From JADHUC01 sp964617665 (GTDB lineage Bacteria; Planctomycetota; Planctomycetia; Pirellulales; Pirellulaceae): DNA of 9,584 bases. The notes beneath the pieces were generated by a model. The model was not told the DNA's origin and searched no databases. It saw only the letters and a list, made by a program, of their open reading frames with translations. A program made the position numbers and the translations under genes. Shown in pieces: positions 1 to 6,677 of the stretch; the first letter of the stretch is position 1, and each line of letters starts with the position of its first letter. The DNA lies in contig CAZUAH010000530.1 in NCBI GenBank assembly GCA_964617665.1, forward strand, positions 1 through 9,584, read 5' to 3'.

Positions 1-74
1 CCAACAAGCAAACCCACCGCGATCAAGAGACCTATCACGCGGACCCAACGGGAACCTAACCTCAATCTTTCCAT
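1..74 (-). CDS. N-terminal fragment of a secreted or membrane-anchored protein, cut by the window edge
   Basis: Read on the minus strand, an ATG at 74-72 opens a frame of 24 codons that runs off the window. The peptide starts with several arginines (MERLRLGSRWVR) and continues into an uninterrupted hydrophobic stretch, VIGLLIAVGLLV. This is the charge-then-hydrophobic pattern of a signal peptide or N-terminal membrane anchor. An in-frame TAG five codons upstream fixes this ATG as the first possible ATG start. A weak AGGG lies about ten bases before it. The gene diverges from the ROK kinase. Nothing can be said about function because only the targeting segment is visible; short plus-strand frames are also open here, so the call is moderate. 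Confidence 0.5.
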   Translation of the reverse strand, partial: MERLRLGSRWVRVIGLLIAVGLLV

Positions 75-166
75 AGTTCTGTAACCCTATTTCTGCATGC
101 GTACCGATGAAAAAGTGGTGCTCTTTCGTTCCCCTCCTCCGCAATTCAGCTGGAGGACCACTGGAA

Positions 167-247
167 GTGCACGATAGAAAGAAAACGCCGAAAACTGGGG
201 CGGTTGTGTTTGGATTGGGTGTCTTCGTGGGCGGAGCTATCCTGTAA
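167..247 (+). CDS. Possible 26-residue hydrophobic small protein (doubtful)
   Basis: A GTG at 167 opens 26 codons ending at TAA 245-247. A good ribosome-binding-like GGAGGA (152-157) sits nine bases upstream. The peptide has a basic first third (DRKKTPKTG) followed by a hydrophobic, glycine-rich tail, AVVFGLGVFVGGAIL, which could insert in a membrane. The same frame extends back to an ATG at 107 (46 residues), but no ribosome-binding sequence precedes that one. Length alone gives no statistical support, and the frame lies in a promoter-bearing spacer, so chance is quite possible. No family is recognised. Confidence 0.2.
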   Translation: MHDRKKTPKTGAVVFGLGVFVGGAIL

Positions 248-407
248 CGATGGCGACCGCTAGCAAAACGTGGAGTGTAATTGATGATTGGGCAGCCTGC
301 AACGGCCCCGTCGACGTTCCCCATTTGGATGACACGTCCCCCGTCGCATCCTCGTGAAAGTCTGGTATTCTGGACAACGGGCCTCGTTCAATTCCTCTCA
401 CACGGAT

Positions 408-414
408 GGAAGGA
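408..414 (+). promoter_or_regulatory. Ribosome-binding site of the ROK kinase
   Basis: GGAAGGA ends five bases before the ATG at 420. It decides in favour of that ATG over an in-frame GTG at 354, which would add 22 residues with no resemblance to the ROK fold. Confidence 0.65.
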
Positions 415-419
415 CTACC

Positions 420-1421
420 ATGGCCGAACGCAAACCACCGTTTTGGGTCGGGTTTGATCTGGGCGGTACCAATATGGCCGCCGTGGTATACGACTCCCGG
501 TTCCAACCCGTTGGTCGCGAACGAAAACGCACGAAGGGACAGGGCGACCCGGAGGCCGGCTTGGAACGAATCGTGAAGACCATCCGCAAGGCGTTGGAGA
601 ACGCTGGTGTCACGGTTGACCAGTTGGGAGGTATCGGCGTAGGGTTTCCTGGACCGGTCGACATGGAGAAAGGCACTCTGCTGGAAGCCGTCAACGTTGG
701 CTGGAAGGATATGCCGCTGAAAGCGTCGCTCGAAAGGGAATTCGGATGCGGCGCGGCCATTGCCAATGACGTAGACGTAGGAGTTTTTGGCGAGTATCGC
801 TTCGGAGCGGCCCGAGGATCACGGTGTGTCGTGGGAGTCTTCCCCGGTACGGGTATCGGCGGTGGGTGTGTCTACGATGGCAGGATTATCCGCGGCAAGC
901 GCAGTTCATGTCTGGAAATCGGGCATATCCAGATCAATAGAAACGGTCATCTTTGTGGTTGTGGCCGCTACGGTTGCTTGGAGACTGAGGCCAGCCGGCT
1001 GGCCATTGCGGCCGAAGCGGCCAAGGCGGCCTATCGAGGCGAAGCGCCTCACCTGCGCGAGGCCGCTGGCGTCAACCTCAAGTCCATCCGCAGTGGTGCG
1101 TTGGCCGCGTCGATCAAAGCAGGCGACAAGGCCGTAGAACAGATTGTCCGTCTGGCGGCCGAGAAAATCGGAATCGTCCTCGGCGACACAGTCAACTTGA
1201 TGTTGCCCGACGTGGTTGTGCTCGGCGGCGGTTTGGTCGAGGCGATGCCGGAAATCTTTGTCGAAGTTGTTGGAAAGACTGCACGGGAACGCGTGATGGA
1301 TCCCTTCGCCGACTTGTTCGAGGTCGTGGCCGCACAACTTGGCGACGATGCTTCGGTGCTGGGATCGGCGGCGTGGGCTGCCGAGTGCCTGCTGGCGGGT
1401 GGAAGTAGTAACACACAATAG
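420..1421 (+). CDS. ROK-family sugar kinase (glucokinase-like)
   Basis: This 333-residue protein is predicted to phosphorylate a hexose or amino sugar with ATP in the cytoplasm. The ROK hallmarks appear in order: the phosphate-binding loop DLGGTN at residues 13-18; FPGPVD at 76-81; the substrate-side NVGWKDMPL at 92-100; N116-D117 with the presumed catalytic aspartate; the glycine-rich GTGIGGG at 143-149; the E-x-G-H motif (E166, H169); and the zinc site CGCGRYGCLE with C179, C181 and C186 joined by H169. A VLGGG motif follows near the C-terminus. The intact zinc cluster and the absence of an N-terminal helix-turn-helix argue for a kinase rather than a ROK transcriptional repressor. The length is normal. 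The exact sugar (glucose, fructose, N-acetylglucosamine or N-acetylmannosamine) cannot be told from motifs. It lies 18 bases upstream of sixA and is probably co-transcribed with it. Confidence 0.9.
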   Translation: MAERKPPFWVGFDLGGTNMAAVVYDSRFQPVGRERKRTKGQGDPEAGLERIVKTIRKALENAGVTVDQLGGIGVGFPGPVDMEKGTLLEAVNVGWKDMPLKASLEREFGCGAAIANDVDVGVFGEYRFGAARGSRCVVGVFPGTGIGGGCVYDGRIIRGKRSSCLEIGHIQINRNGHLCGCGRYGCLETEASRLAIAAEAAKAAYRGEAPHLREAAGVNLKSIRSGALAASIKAGDKAVEQIVRLAAEKIGIVLGDTVNLMLPDVVVLGGGLVEAMPEIFVEVVGKTARERVMDPFADLFEVVAAQLGDDASVLGSAAWAAECLLAGGSSNTQ

Positions 1422-1439
1422 AGACGCGGACGCCGGACT

Positions 1440-1934
1440 ATGAAAACGCTGCTTATACTACGCCATGCGAAATCCAGTTGGGGTGATCCCGCATTGAGGG
1501 ATCACGATCGGCCCTTGAACAAGCGCGGCAAACACGACGCTCCGCGCATGGGCAAGCTGCTGCAATACGAACGACTGACGCCAGATCTGATTGTAAGTTC
1601 TACCGCAAAACGCGCCCGCAAGACCGCGCAGAAGGTCGCGGATAGCTGTGGCTATCATGGCGAAGTTGAACTGACCGACAGCTTCTATCTGGCCCGCCCC
1701 GACAGCTACATACAATTCTTGCAGCACGTGCCCGACGAGAAGGATTCAGTGATGGTGGTCGGCCACAATCCGGGTCTGGAATCGCTTCTACATCTGTTGA
1801 CCGGCCACGACGAGCGGATGCCTACGGCTGCGCTGGCACAGATCCAATTCGACATCAGCAGTTGGCAAGAGATGGCGCATACGCCGACCGGAAATCTCGT
1901 GAATCTGTGGTTGCCGAAAGAGCTGCCCGAGTAG
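1440..1934 (+). CDS. sixA: SixA-type phosphohistidine phosphatase (histidine phosphatase superfamily)
   Basis: This 164-residue protein is a minimal histidine-phosphatase (RHG) domain of SixA size. The N-terminus carries the phospho-acceptor motif LILRHAKSSW with R8 and H9. The first-shell arginine lies in SSTAKRARKTA (R58), and the second catalytic histidine in VVGHNPGLE (H109). Like known SixA proteins it lacks the larger helical cap of phosphoglycerate mutases. In Escherichia coli SixA removes phosphate from phosphohistidine proteins; NPr of the nitrogen phosphotransferase system is the supported target, and ArcB was an earlier proposal. Whether the target is the same here is unknown, and SixA-like proteins are often mis-specified. 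No clear ribosome-binding sequence precedes the ATG. The short gap after the ROK kinase suggests translation from a shared message. Confidence 0.85.
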   Translation: MKTLLILRHAKSSWGDPALRDHDRPLNKRGKHDAPRMGKLLQYERLTPDLIVSSTAKRARKTAQKVADSCGYHGEVELTDSFYLARPDSYIQFLQHVPDEKDSVMVVGHNPGLESLLHLLTGHDERMPTAALAQIQFDISSWQEMAHTPTGNLVNLWLPKELPE

Positions 1935-1970
1935 GCACGGCCCGGTTTCCGGCGTTGCCGATTGCGTGCC
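1934..1970 (+). other. Inverted repeat just after sixA, possible transcript end
   Basis: GGCACG (1934-1939) pairs with CGTGCC (1965-1970). Inside that arm pair are a smaller hairpin, CGGC-GTT-GCCG (1950-1960), and an alternative CCGG-TTT-CCGG (1942-1952). The structure begins on the last base of the sixA stop codon. It has no run of T after it, so it is not a standard intrinsic terminator. It could be a 3'-end-stabilising or factor-dependent stop, or chance in GC-rich DNA. Confidence 0.3.
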
Positions 1971-2026
1971 GAAGAGGAGACCTCTGATGCGCTGCTTGCA
2001 CTCTTGGTGGAGGCCAAACGCTAACA

Positions 2027-2055
2027 TTGCCCCAAATCGGGACCGCGAGTAGAAT
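2027..2055 (+). promoter_or_regulatory. Candidate sigma-70-type promoter for kdsD-kdsC
   Basis: TTGCCC (2027-2032, four of six matches to TTGACA) is followed after exactly 17 bases by TAGAAT (2050-2055, five of six matches to TATAAT). Transcription would start near 2062, about 30 bases before the kdsD ATG. The position, after the hairpin that follows sixA, fits an independent promoter for the Kdo genes. Assigned by eye only. Confidence 0.4.
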
Positions 2056-2080
2056 TGCAGCCCCTGTTTCCCCGCGTCAA

Positions 2081-2086
2081 GGAAGG
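2081..2086 (+). promoter_or_regulatory. Ribosome-binding site of kdsD
   Basis: GGAAGG lies seven bases before the ATG at 2094. It supports that ATG rather than an in-frame TTG at 2055, which lies inside the proposed -10 box, or a GTG at 2088, which is too close to it. Confidence 0.65.
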
Positions 2087-2093
2087 CGTGACC

Positions 2094-3176
2094 ATGAGCA
2101 CGGAAGCTGCTAGCACTCCCGCGTCACTCGGCCAATTCGAGCAATTACGTCTGGCTCGCGAAATCATTCGCAACGAAGGCCAGGCATTGCTGACGCTCTC
2201 GGAACGCTTATCCGACGAGTTTTGCGAGGCAGTCGATGTCTTGTTTCAATGCTCGGGCAGCGTCATCGTCAGTGGAATGGGAAAGGCCGGCCTCGTAGGG
2301 CAGAAAATTGCCGCCACGCTAGCTTCGACTGGTACGCACAGCCATTTTCTTCATCCCGGCGAGGCCATCCACGGCGATCTTGGCCGAGTCCACCACAACG
2401 ACGCAGTGCTGATGCTGTCGTTCAGCGGCGAAACGGAGGAAATCTCGCGTTTGCTGCCGTCGCTGCGTACGGTACCGATCGTCGCCATTACGGGCAGACC
2501 GCAAAGTGCGCTCGGGCGGGCCGCCACGGTAACGTTGGATCTGGGCCCAATTCATGAGGCCTGCACTTTGGGATTGGCGCCAAGTACCAGCACGACAGCG
2601 ATGCTGGCAATGGGCGATGCGCTGGCGTTGGTGATGAGCCGTATGCGTGCGTTTGGACCGCACGATTTCGTCCGCTTTCATCCCGGCGGCAGCTTAGGAC
2701 GTAAGCTGGCAAAGGTGAACGACGTGATGCGGCCTCTGGACCAGTGCCGAGTGGCCAGCCAAACAAAGACGGTCCGCGAAGTGCTCGTCCAGGTCAGCCG
2801 ACCGGGGCGGCGCACCGGTGCTGTTATGCTGGTTGACGAACAAGGTCTGCTGACAGGGCTGTTCACCGACAGCGACTTGGCGCGGCTGCTGGAGAACCGG
2901 CGCGACGCGAATATCGATGGGCCGGTTAGCGACGTGATGACGCATTCGCCCTCCACCGTCTCGTCCGGCACGATGATGATGGACGCCATCGAGGTGATGG
3001 GCGAACGAAAGATCAGCGAATTGCCTGTCATTGATGCTGACGGCCGACCTGTGGGCTTAATAGACGTTACGGACGTTGTCGGGCTGCTGCCTGCGGATGC
3101 ACTTTCTACAAATTCCGAAGACGCTTCCGAATCGGGCGATGTCGATGGCCCACAGACAGTACCGCTAGCAGGTTGA
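2094..3176 (+). CDS. kdsD: D-arabinose-5-phosphate isomerase (KdsD/KpsF/GutQ family)
   Basis: This enzyme interconverts D-ribulose-5-phosphate and D-arabinose-5-phosphate, the first committed precursor of Kdo, in the cytoplasm. The 360-residue protein has an N-terminal SIS (sugar isomerase) domain, about residues 30-205, and two CBS domains, about 210-268 and 279-335. Family motifs are SGMGKAG (60-66, with the conserved lysine K64), HPGEAIHGDLG (87-97), SFSGETEE (109-116, with E113), EACTLGLAPSTSTT (155-168, with E155) and RFHPGGSLG (194-202, with H196). All expected active-site positions are filled. The protein is about 30 residues longer than the E. coli enzyme, mostly through an acidic Ser/Asp/Glu-rich tail after residue 335. 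kdsC follows at once, which separates this enzyme functionally from the GutQ paralogue of sugar-alcohol operons. Confidence 0.93.
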   Translation: MSTEAASTPASLGQFEQLRLAREIIRNEGQALLTLSERLSDEFCEAVDVLFQCSGSVIVSGMGKAGLVGQKIAATLASTGTHSHFLHPGEAIHGDLGRVHHNDAVLMLSFSGETEEISRLLPSLRTVPIVAITGRPQSALGRAATVTLDLGPIHEACTLGLAPSTSTTAMLAMGDALALVMSRMRAFGPHDFVRFHPGGSLGRKLAKVNDVMRPLDQCRVASQTKTVREVLVQVSRPGRRTGAVMLVDEQGLLTGLFTDSDLARLLENRRDANIDGPVSDVMTHSPSTVSSGTMMMDAIEVMGERKISELPVIDADGRPVGLIDVTDVVGLLPADALSTNSEDASESGDVDGPQTVPLAG

Positions 3177-3195
3177 CGATACTGAACCAATACCC

Positions 3196-3200
3196 GAGGA
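3196..3200 (+). promoter_or_regulatory. Ribosome-binding site of kdsC, ambiguous start
   Basis: GAGGA ends nine bases before ATG 3210 and six bases before an adjacent in-frame GTG at 3207. Both distances are acceptable. The ATG is preferred on codon identity, and the choice changes the protein by one residue. Confidence 0.55.
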
Positions 3201-3209
3201 CGGTACGTG

Positions 3210-3731
3210 ATGAGCGTTGAAGAACAATTCAAGAAAATCGAGCTGATTCTCTGCGACGTTGACGGTGTACTGACCGACGGCGGAGTGTTGTACGACAACC
3301 AGGGCATCGAAATCAAAAAGTTCCACATACGTGACGGACTGGGTATCCGGCTCTGGCAAAAGGCGGGCTACAAGTTTGGTGTACTCACGGCACGCAATTC
3401 GCACATCGTCAAGGTACGTGCTGCGGAGTTGAACATCGAGATTGTTCGGCAGGGTTTCGAGGACAAGCTGCCGGCGGCCAAGGAGATAATCGCCGACTTA
3501 GGCCTGTCGCCCGAGCAGACGTGTCATATCGGCGACGACCTGACGGATCTATCAGTGATGCAGTATGTCGGCGCGGGAATTGCCGTGGCCGACGCAGTCG
3601 ACGAGATTCGTGATGCCGCAGGCTATGTTACCAAGACGCCTGGCGGCCGAGGTGCCGTACGGGAAGCAATCGAATTCATGCTGAAGTCAAGAAACCGTTG
3701 GGAGGGATTGATACGCGGCTATCACGCCTAG
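3210..3731 (+). CDS. kdsC: 3-deoxy-D-manno-octulosonate 8-phosphate phosphatase
   Basis: This enzyme hydrolyses Kdo-8-phosphate to Kdo and phosphate, just before CMP activation for lipopolysaccharide core assembly. The 173-residue protein is a cap-less HAD phosphatase of normal KdsC length. HAD motif I is CDVDGVLTDG (15-24) with nucleophile D16 and acid/base D18. Motif II is LTARNS (59-64, T60). Motif III lysine is K86 in QGFEDKLPA. Motif IV is GDDLTD (108-113) with the magnesium-binding aspartates. The C-terminal signature GGRGAVRE (145-152) is the KdsC tail that closes over the active site of the neighbouring subunit in the tetramer. It lies 33 bases after kdsD and 30 before the large OstA-like gene. 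Plain HAD phosphatases of this size exist, but the tail motif and neighbour make KdsC by far the best call. Confidence 0.94.
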   Translation: MSVEEQFKKIELILCDVDGVLTDGGVLYDNQGIEIKKFHIRDGLGIRLWQKAGYKFGVLTARNSHIVKVRAAELNIEIVRQGFEDKLPAAKEIIADLGLSPEQTCHIGDDLTDLSVMQYVGAGIAVADAVDEIRDAAGYVTKTPGGRGAVREAIEFMLKSRNRWEGLIRGYHA

Positions 3732-3761
3732 GGGGATGGGGCCGCGTCGATATTCACAGCC

Positions 3762-6677
3762 ATGTTTTCTCGCCTGACACGATTCGTCACTACCTTCGCG
3801 GCCGTTCTAGCGGCCTATCTGGCGTATTCGTTTGCGGCTGTGCCTTTCATGGAGCCGTCGGTCAAGGAGCGTGAGGCGTCTACCCTTGATCTCGACAGTC
3901 TGCCTCGCGCACCGACTGCCGAGACACGCGAGGCACAGTTGGAGCGCTGGTTTCCGCCAGACGCTTGGGAGCGCGACCAGCCCACGATCGTGGAGACCGA
4001 TCAGGGGGCGCTGCTGATCCAGGGGTACGAACAGATCGGCGACAAGGGTCTCAAACTGGAGCCTGTCACGATAGTGCTGGAAACCTCTTCTGACGAGAAT
4101 GGCGGCACACGCTATGTATTGCTACAAGCTCCCAAGGGGGCCATTCTCAATTTCGACGGTCCTACAAACCCGGCGCAGGGCAAGTTTGGTCGCATTGAAG
4201 GCGGCACGCTGAACGGACCGGTGACTATCCGTAGTCCGGACCGTCAACCGGGCGTCGAAGATTACCTGCATTTGCAGACCGGCAACGTCCAGATGGCTCC
4301 AGATCGAATCGTGGCTCCTAATGAAGTCGAGTTTCGCTACGGGAGTAGCTATGGGAGTGGCAAAGACCTGATCGTCACCATGGAACCCGGTGGCGATGGC
4401 GAGCAGCCGCAGTTCGGCAACTTGAAGACACTGGAGCTTATTCATGTAGATAATGTTCACGTCCAGATCGACGCACCTGATGAACTGAGACGAAAGGATG
4501 TGAGCAATCCGCCCAGTGGGTCCGAGGCGAAGACCGATTTGGACGTGACCTGCGATGGACCGTTCACTTACGACTTTCAGCGACAAATCGCCAGCTTCAA
4601 AGACCAAGTCAAGGTATCGAGCCCGAATCCCGATGGTCCGCCCGATCAACTGACCTGCAATTTGCTTCGTATCTACTTCATGGAGCGCGAAGGCAAGAAG
4701 AAGCCCGAGGACACGTCCAAGGAAGCGAAGTCTCACAACCTCTCGGGGCTTGCTATCGGACGAATCGTGGCCGAGGGAACACCGGCCGTACTGCGTGCCC
4801 CTTCCTACACAGCATTCGCGCGTGGCGAACGCCTCGAATTCGATTTACAGAACAAGCGAGTGCGATTCGCGGACGGCGAGAAAGTCATACTGCGATACCG
4901 GCACAACACAGTCGAGGCACCTTCGTTTGAATACCATTTCGCTGAGGATGATCGGCTGGGACAACTTCGTGCCGACGGCCCCGGCTTCATTCGTGGTGCC
5001 CTGCCGGATGATCCCTCGAAGACATTCGAGGCCACTTGGCAAGAACGCTTGATCCTGCAACTGGACGACGGCGACCACGCATTGTCGTTGGTTTCCGGGG
5101 CTTCGGTCGAATACCACGGCTTTGGAGAATTCAGTGCGGACAATTTGCACGTTTGGCTGCGCGAATCGGTTCGTCCATCGCGAGGCAAGCAGAAGCCCGA
5201 AGTCGAATACCGTCCGGTCAGTCTGTTGGCTGAACGGAACGTTCGGATCGACTCCTGGCACCTGTCGGGCAATATGCAGAAGGCTGAAGTATGGATCAGC
5301 TACGGGGAAGAAGATGCCTCCGGTGCGCTTACAGGAACTGGTGACGGATTGTCGCGCGGCATCCTCGACTCGTCACCAGACACGAAACGCTCGGCTCGCA
5401 AGTTTGACATCCAGAGTCAAGGGATTCAGCTACAACTGCTGCAGAAGGGCGAGGACACCGAGGTGGAACATTTGGTCATCAACGGCAACGTCCGCCTTCG
5501 CGAGACGCGTACGGAGGACCCGAACGATATTCCGTTGGCCATCGATGCCGAAACCGTGCAAGTGGATCATGCGAACGCGCCGCATGCGCTCATCCGCGTC
5601 AAAGGCAAACAGTGCAGAGTCTCCGGCCGTGGACTCACCATTACGGGCGACGACATTCGCCTGGACCGCAGCAAGAATCAGCTCTGGATTCCGGGCCCAG
5701 GCGAGATGACGCTACCGCCTCGCAAGCCACGCGGAATCGGAGCTGAATCGACGCGGCTACCCGCTGCAATGGCTTCGCCGATGACTGTCACGTGGGAAGG
5801 CGACATGAAGTTCGACGGTCGAGTAGCCAAGTTTGATCGGAACATCCAAGTGCGTGGACTTCAACAGAGCCGCGATGGCAACGTGTTTGATCTCTTGGTC
5901 ACTGGACAGGATCTTGATGTCGTCCTCACGCAACGCGTTGACTTTTCGAAAGACGAGCAATCCGATGACGTGGATGTCCAGCGATTGGCTTTCCAGGGAG
6001 CCGTCTCGCTGCAGAATCACGGCAGCAAAGACAACCGGCGGACTTCCCACGATCACATGGAGGTCCGAGACATGACTATCGATGCGGCAACCGGAGACCT
6101 GCATGCGCGTGGGCCGGGTTTGGGCACTTCGGTCCGTTATGAACGCAGTCTGTCAGATCGTGGGATTGGACGCCTCACTGCAGACGCCGATCCCAACGAC
6201 GCCGAATTGGTGTACATCCGCGTTGACTTCGATGACGAAATTGTCGGGAACATCGAAAGTCGAGACGTTGAGTTTCGAGGACGCGTGAGGACCGTATACG
6301 GTCCTGTCGAAACGTGGGATCAAACACTGGAGCCCGAACCGCATGGCGGGCCCCAGAAGGGCCAACTGCTGATGACCAGCGAGCGACTGAGCCTCGTCGA
6401 GATGGGGACGCATGCTGACACTACGGAACGCGCAGTTGAATTGGTGGCCAACGAAAACGTAACGATCGAAGGGAAGAACTTCGCCGCAACGGGCTGGCAA
6501 ATGAAATATGCAAAGGCCAAGGAACTGCTGATTCTCGAGGGCGATGGTCGCAACTACGCCGAACTGTGGAAAGACGGCAGCAGAACGCCCACAGCGGCGG
6601 CCCAGCGGATCTTCTTCTGGACCGACACTTATCGCTACAAATGGGTAGGCGGGCGCGAGCTAAACCTTCTCCCCTAG
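3762..6677 (+). CDS. Giant membrane-anchored LptC/LptA (OstA)-like protein, putative lipopolysaccharide transport bridge
   Basis: This 971-residue protein has a short basic N-terminus and one hydrophobic segment at about residues 9-28, read as an inner-membrane anchor with the rest in the periplasm. Residues ~75-206 follow the LptC plan: alternating beta strands (GALLIQGYEQ, LEPVTIVLE, YVLLQAPKGAIL, GPVTIRS, LHLQTGNVQM, NEVEFRYG). From ~258 the LptA/OstA pattern begins, with the unit at 258-306 (DVTCDGPFTYD, FKDQVKVSS, DQLTCNLLRIYF) the clearest. Similar units recur to the end, for example near 335-392, 568-650, 738-793 and 866-950. There are no cysteine clusters, enzyme motifs or second membrane segment. 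LptC and LptA are each usually under 200 residues, so this is five or more such units. Position after kdsD-kdsC supports a role in LPS export. No ribosome-binding sequence precedes the ATG. The fold is inferred by eye; other periplasmic lipid-transfer families remain possible. Confidence 0.75.
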   Translation: MFSRLTRFVTTFAAVLAAYLAYSFAAVPFMEPSVKEREASTLDLDSLPRAPTAETREAQLERWFPPDAWERDQPTIVETDQGALLIQGYEQIGDKGLKLEPVTIVLETSSDENGGTRYVLLQAPKGAILNFDGPTNPAQGKFGRIEGGTLNGPVTIRSPDRQPGVEDYLHLQTGNVQMAPDRIVAPNEVEFRYGSSYGSGKDLIVTMEPGGDGEQPQFGNLKTLELIHVDNVHVQIDAPDELRRKDVSNPPSGSEAKTDLDVTCDGPFTYDFQRQIASFKDQVKVSSPNPDGPPDQLTCNLLRIYFMEREGKKKPEDTSKEAKSHNLSGLAIGRIVAEGTPAVLRAPSYTAFARGERLEFDLQNKRVRFADGEKVILRYRHNTVEAPSFEYHFAEDDRLGQLRADGPGFIRGALPDDPSKTFEATWQERLILQLDDGDHALSLVSGASVEYHGFGEFSADNLHVWLRESVRPSRGKQKPEVEYRPVSLLAERNVRIDSWHLSGNMQKAEVWISYGEEDASGALTGTGDGLSRGILDSSPDTKRSARKFDIQSQGIQLQLLQKGEDTEVEHLVINGNVRLRETRTEDPNDIPLAIDAETVQVDHANAPHALIRVKGKQCRVSGRGLTITGDDIRLDRSKNQLWIPGPGEMTLPPRKPRGIGAESTRLPAAMASPMTVTWEGDMKFDGRVAKFDRNIQVRGLQQSRDGNVFDLLVTGQDLDVVLTQRVDFSKDEQSDDVDVQRLAFQGAVSLQNHGSKDNRRTSHDHMEVRDMTIDAATGDLHARGPGLGTSVRYERSLSDRGIGRLTADADPNDAELVYIRVDFDDEIVGNIESRDVEFRGRVRTVYGPVETWDQTLEPEPHGGPQKGQLLMTSERLSLVEMGTHADTTERAVELVANENVTIEGKNFAATGWQMKYAKAKELLILEGDGRNYAELWKDGSRTPTAAAQRIFFWTDTYRYKWVGGRELNLLP

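Larger units (their letters stand above)
75..419. other. Divergent intergenic spacer
   Basis: These 345 bases lie between the left-edge minus-strand gene and the ROK kinase, so promoters for both should be here. No strong promoter stands out. The best plus-strand candidates are TTGGGT (215-220) with TATCCT (238-243) at 17-base spacing, and an extended -10-like TGGTATTCT at 363-371; both are poor matches to the sigma-70 consensus. A possible very small ORF at 167-247 is listed separately. No RNA gene, repeat array or other convincing structure was seen. Confidence 0.5.

Noticed and set aside
354..419. Upstream in-frame GTG start for the ROK kinase, adding 22 residues
   Set aside because: The added residues do not resemble the family, and a good ribosome-binding site sits at 408-414 just before the ATG at 420.
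1987..2052. Small ORF of 21 codons after GAGGAGA between sixA and kdsD
   Set aside because: The product is short and polar with no recognisable pattern, and it ends inside the proposed kdsD promoter. The purine-rich sequence before it is half of a small inverted repeat, AGAGG-AGA-CCTCT.
2055..2093. TTG start for kdsD, adding 13 residues
   Set aside because: It overlaps the proposed -10 box and has no ribosome-binding site, whereas the ATG at 2094 does.
2678..3328. Long minus-strand open frame opposite kdsD and the start of kdsC
   Set aside because: It is a serine/threonine-rich antisense shadow of two well-identified genes and has no family features.
4122..4736. Long minus-strand open frame inside the 971-residue gene
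   Set aside because: It is antisense to a coherent repeat-bearing protein; its product shows no domain pattern and there is no start signal.
5122..5709. Long plus-strand frame of 195 codons inside the 971-residue gene, considered as evidence of a frameshift
   Set aside because: The main frame stays open and keeps its strand pattern through the region; the alternative product is arginine-rich, as expected of an out-of-frame reading of GC-rich DNA.
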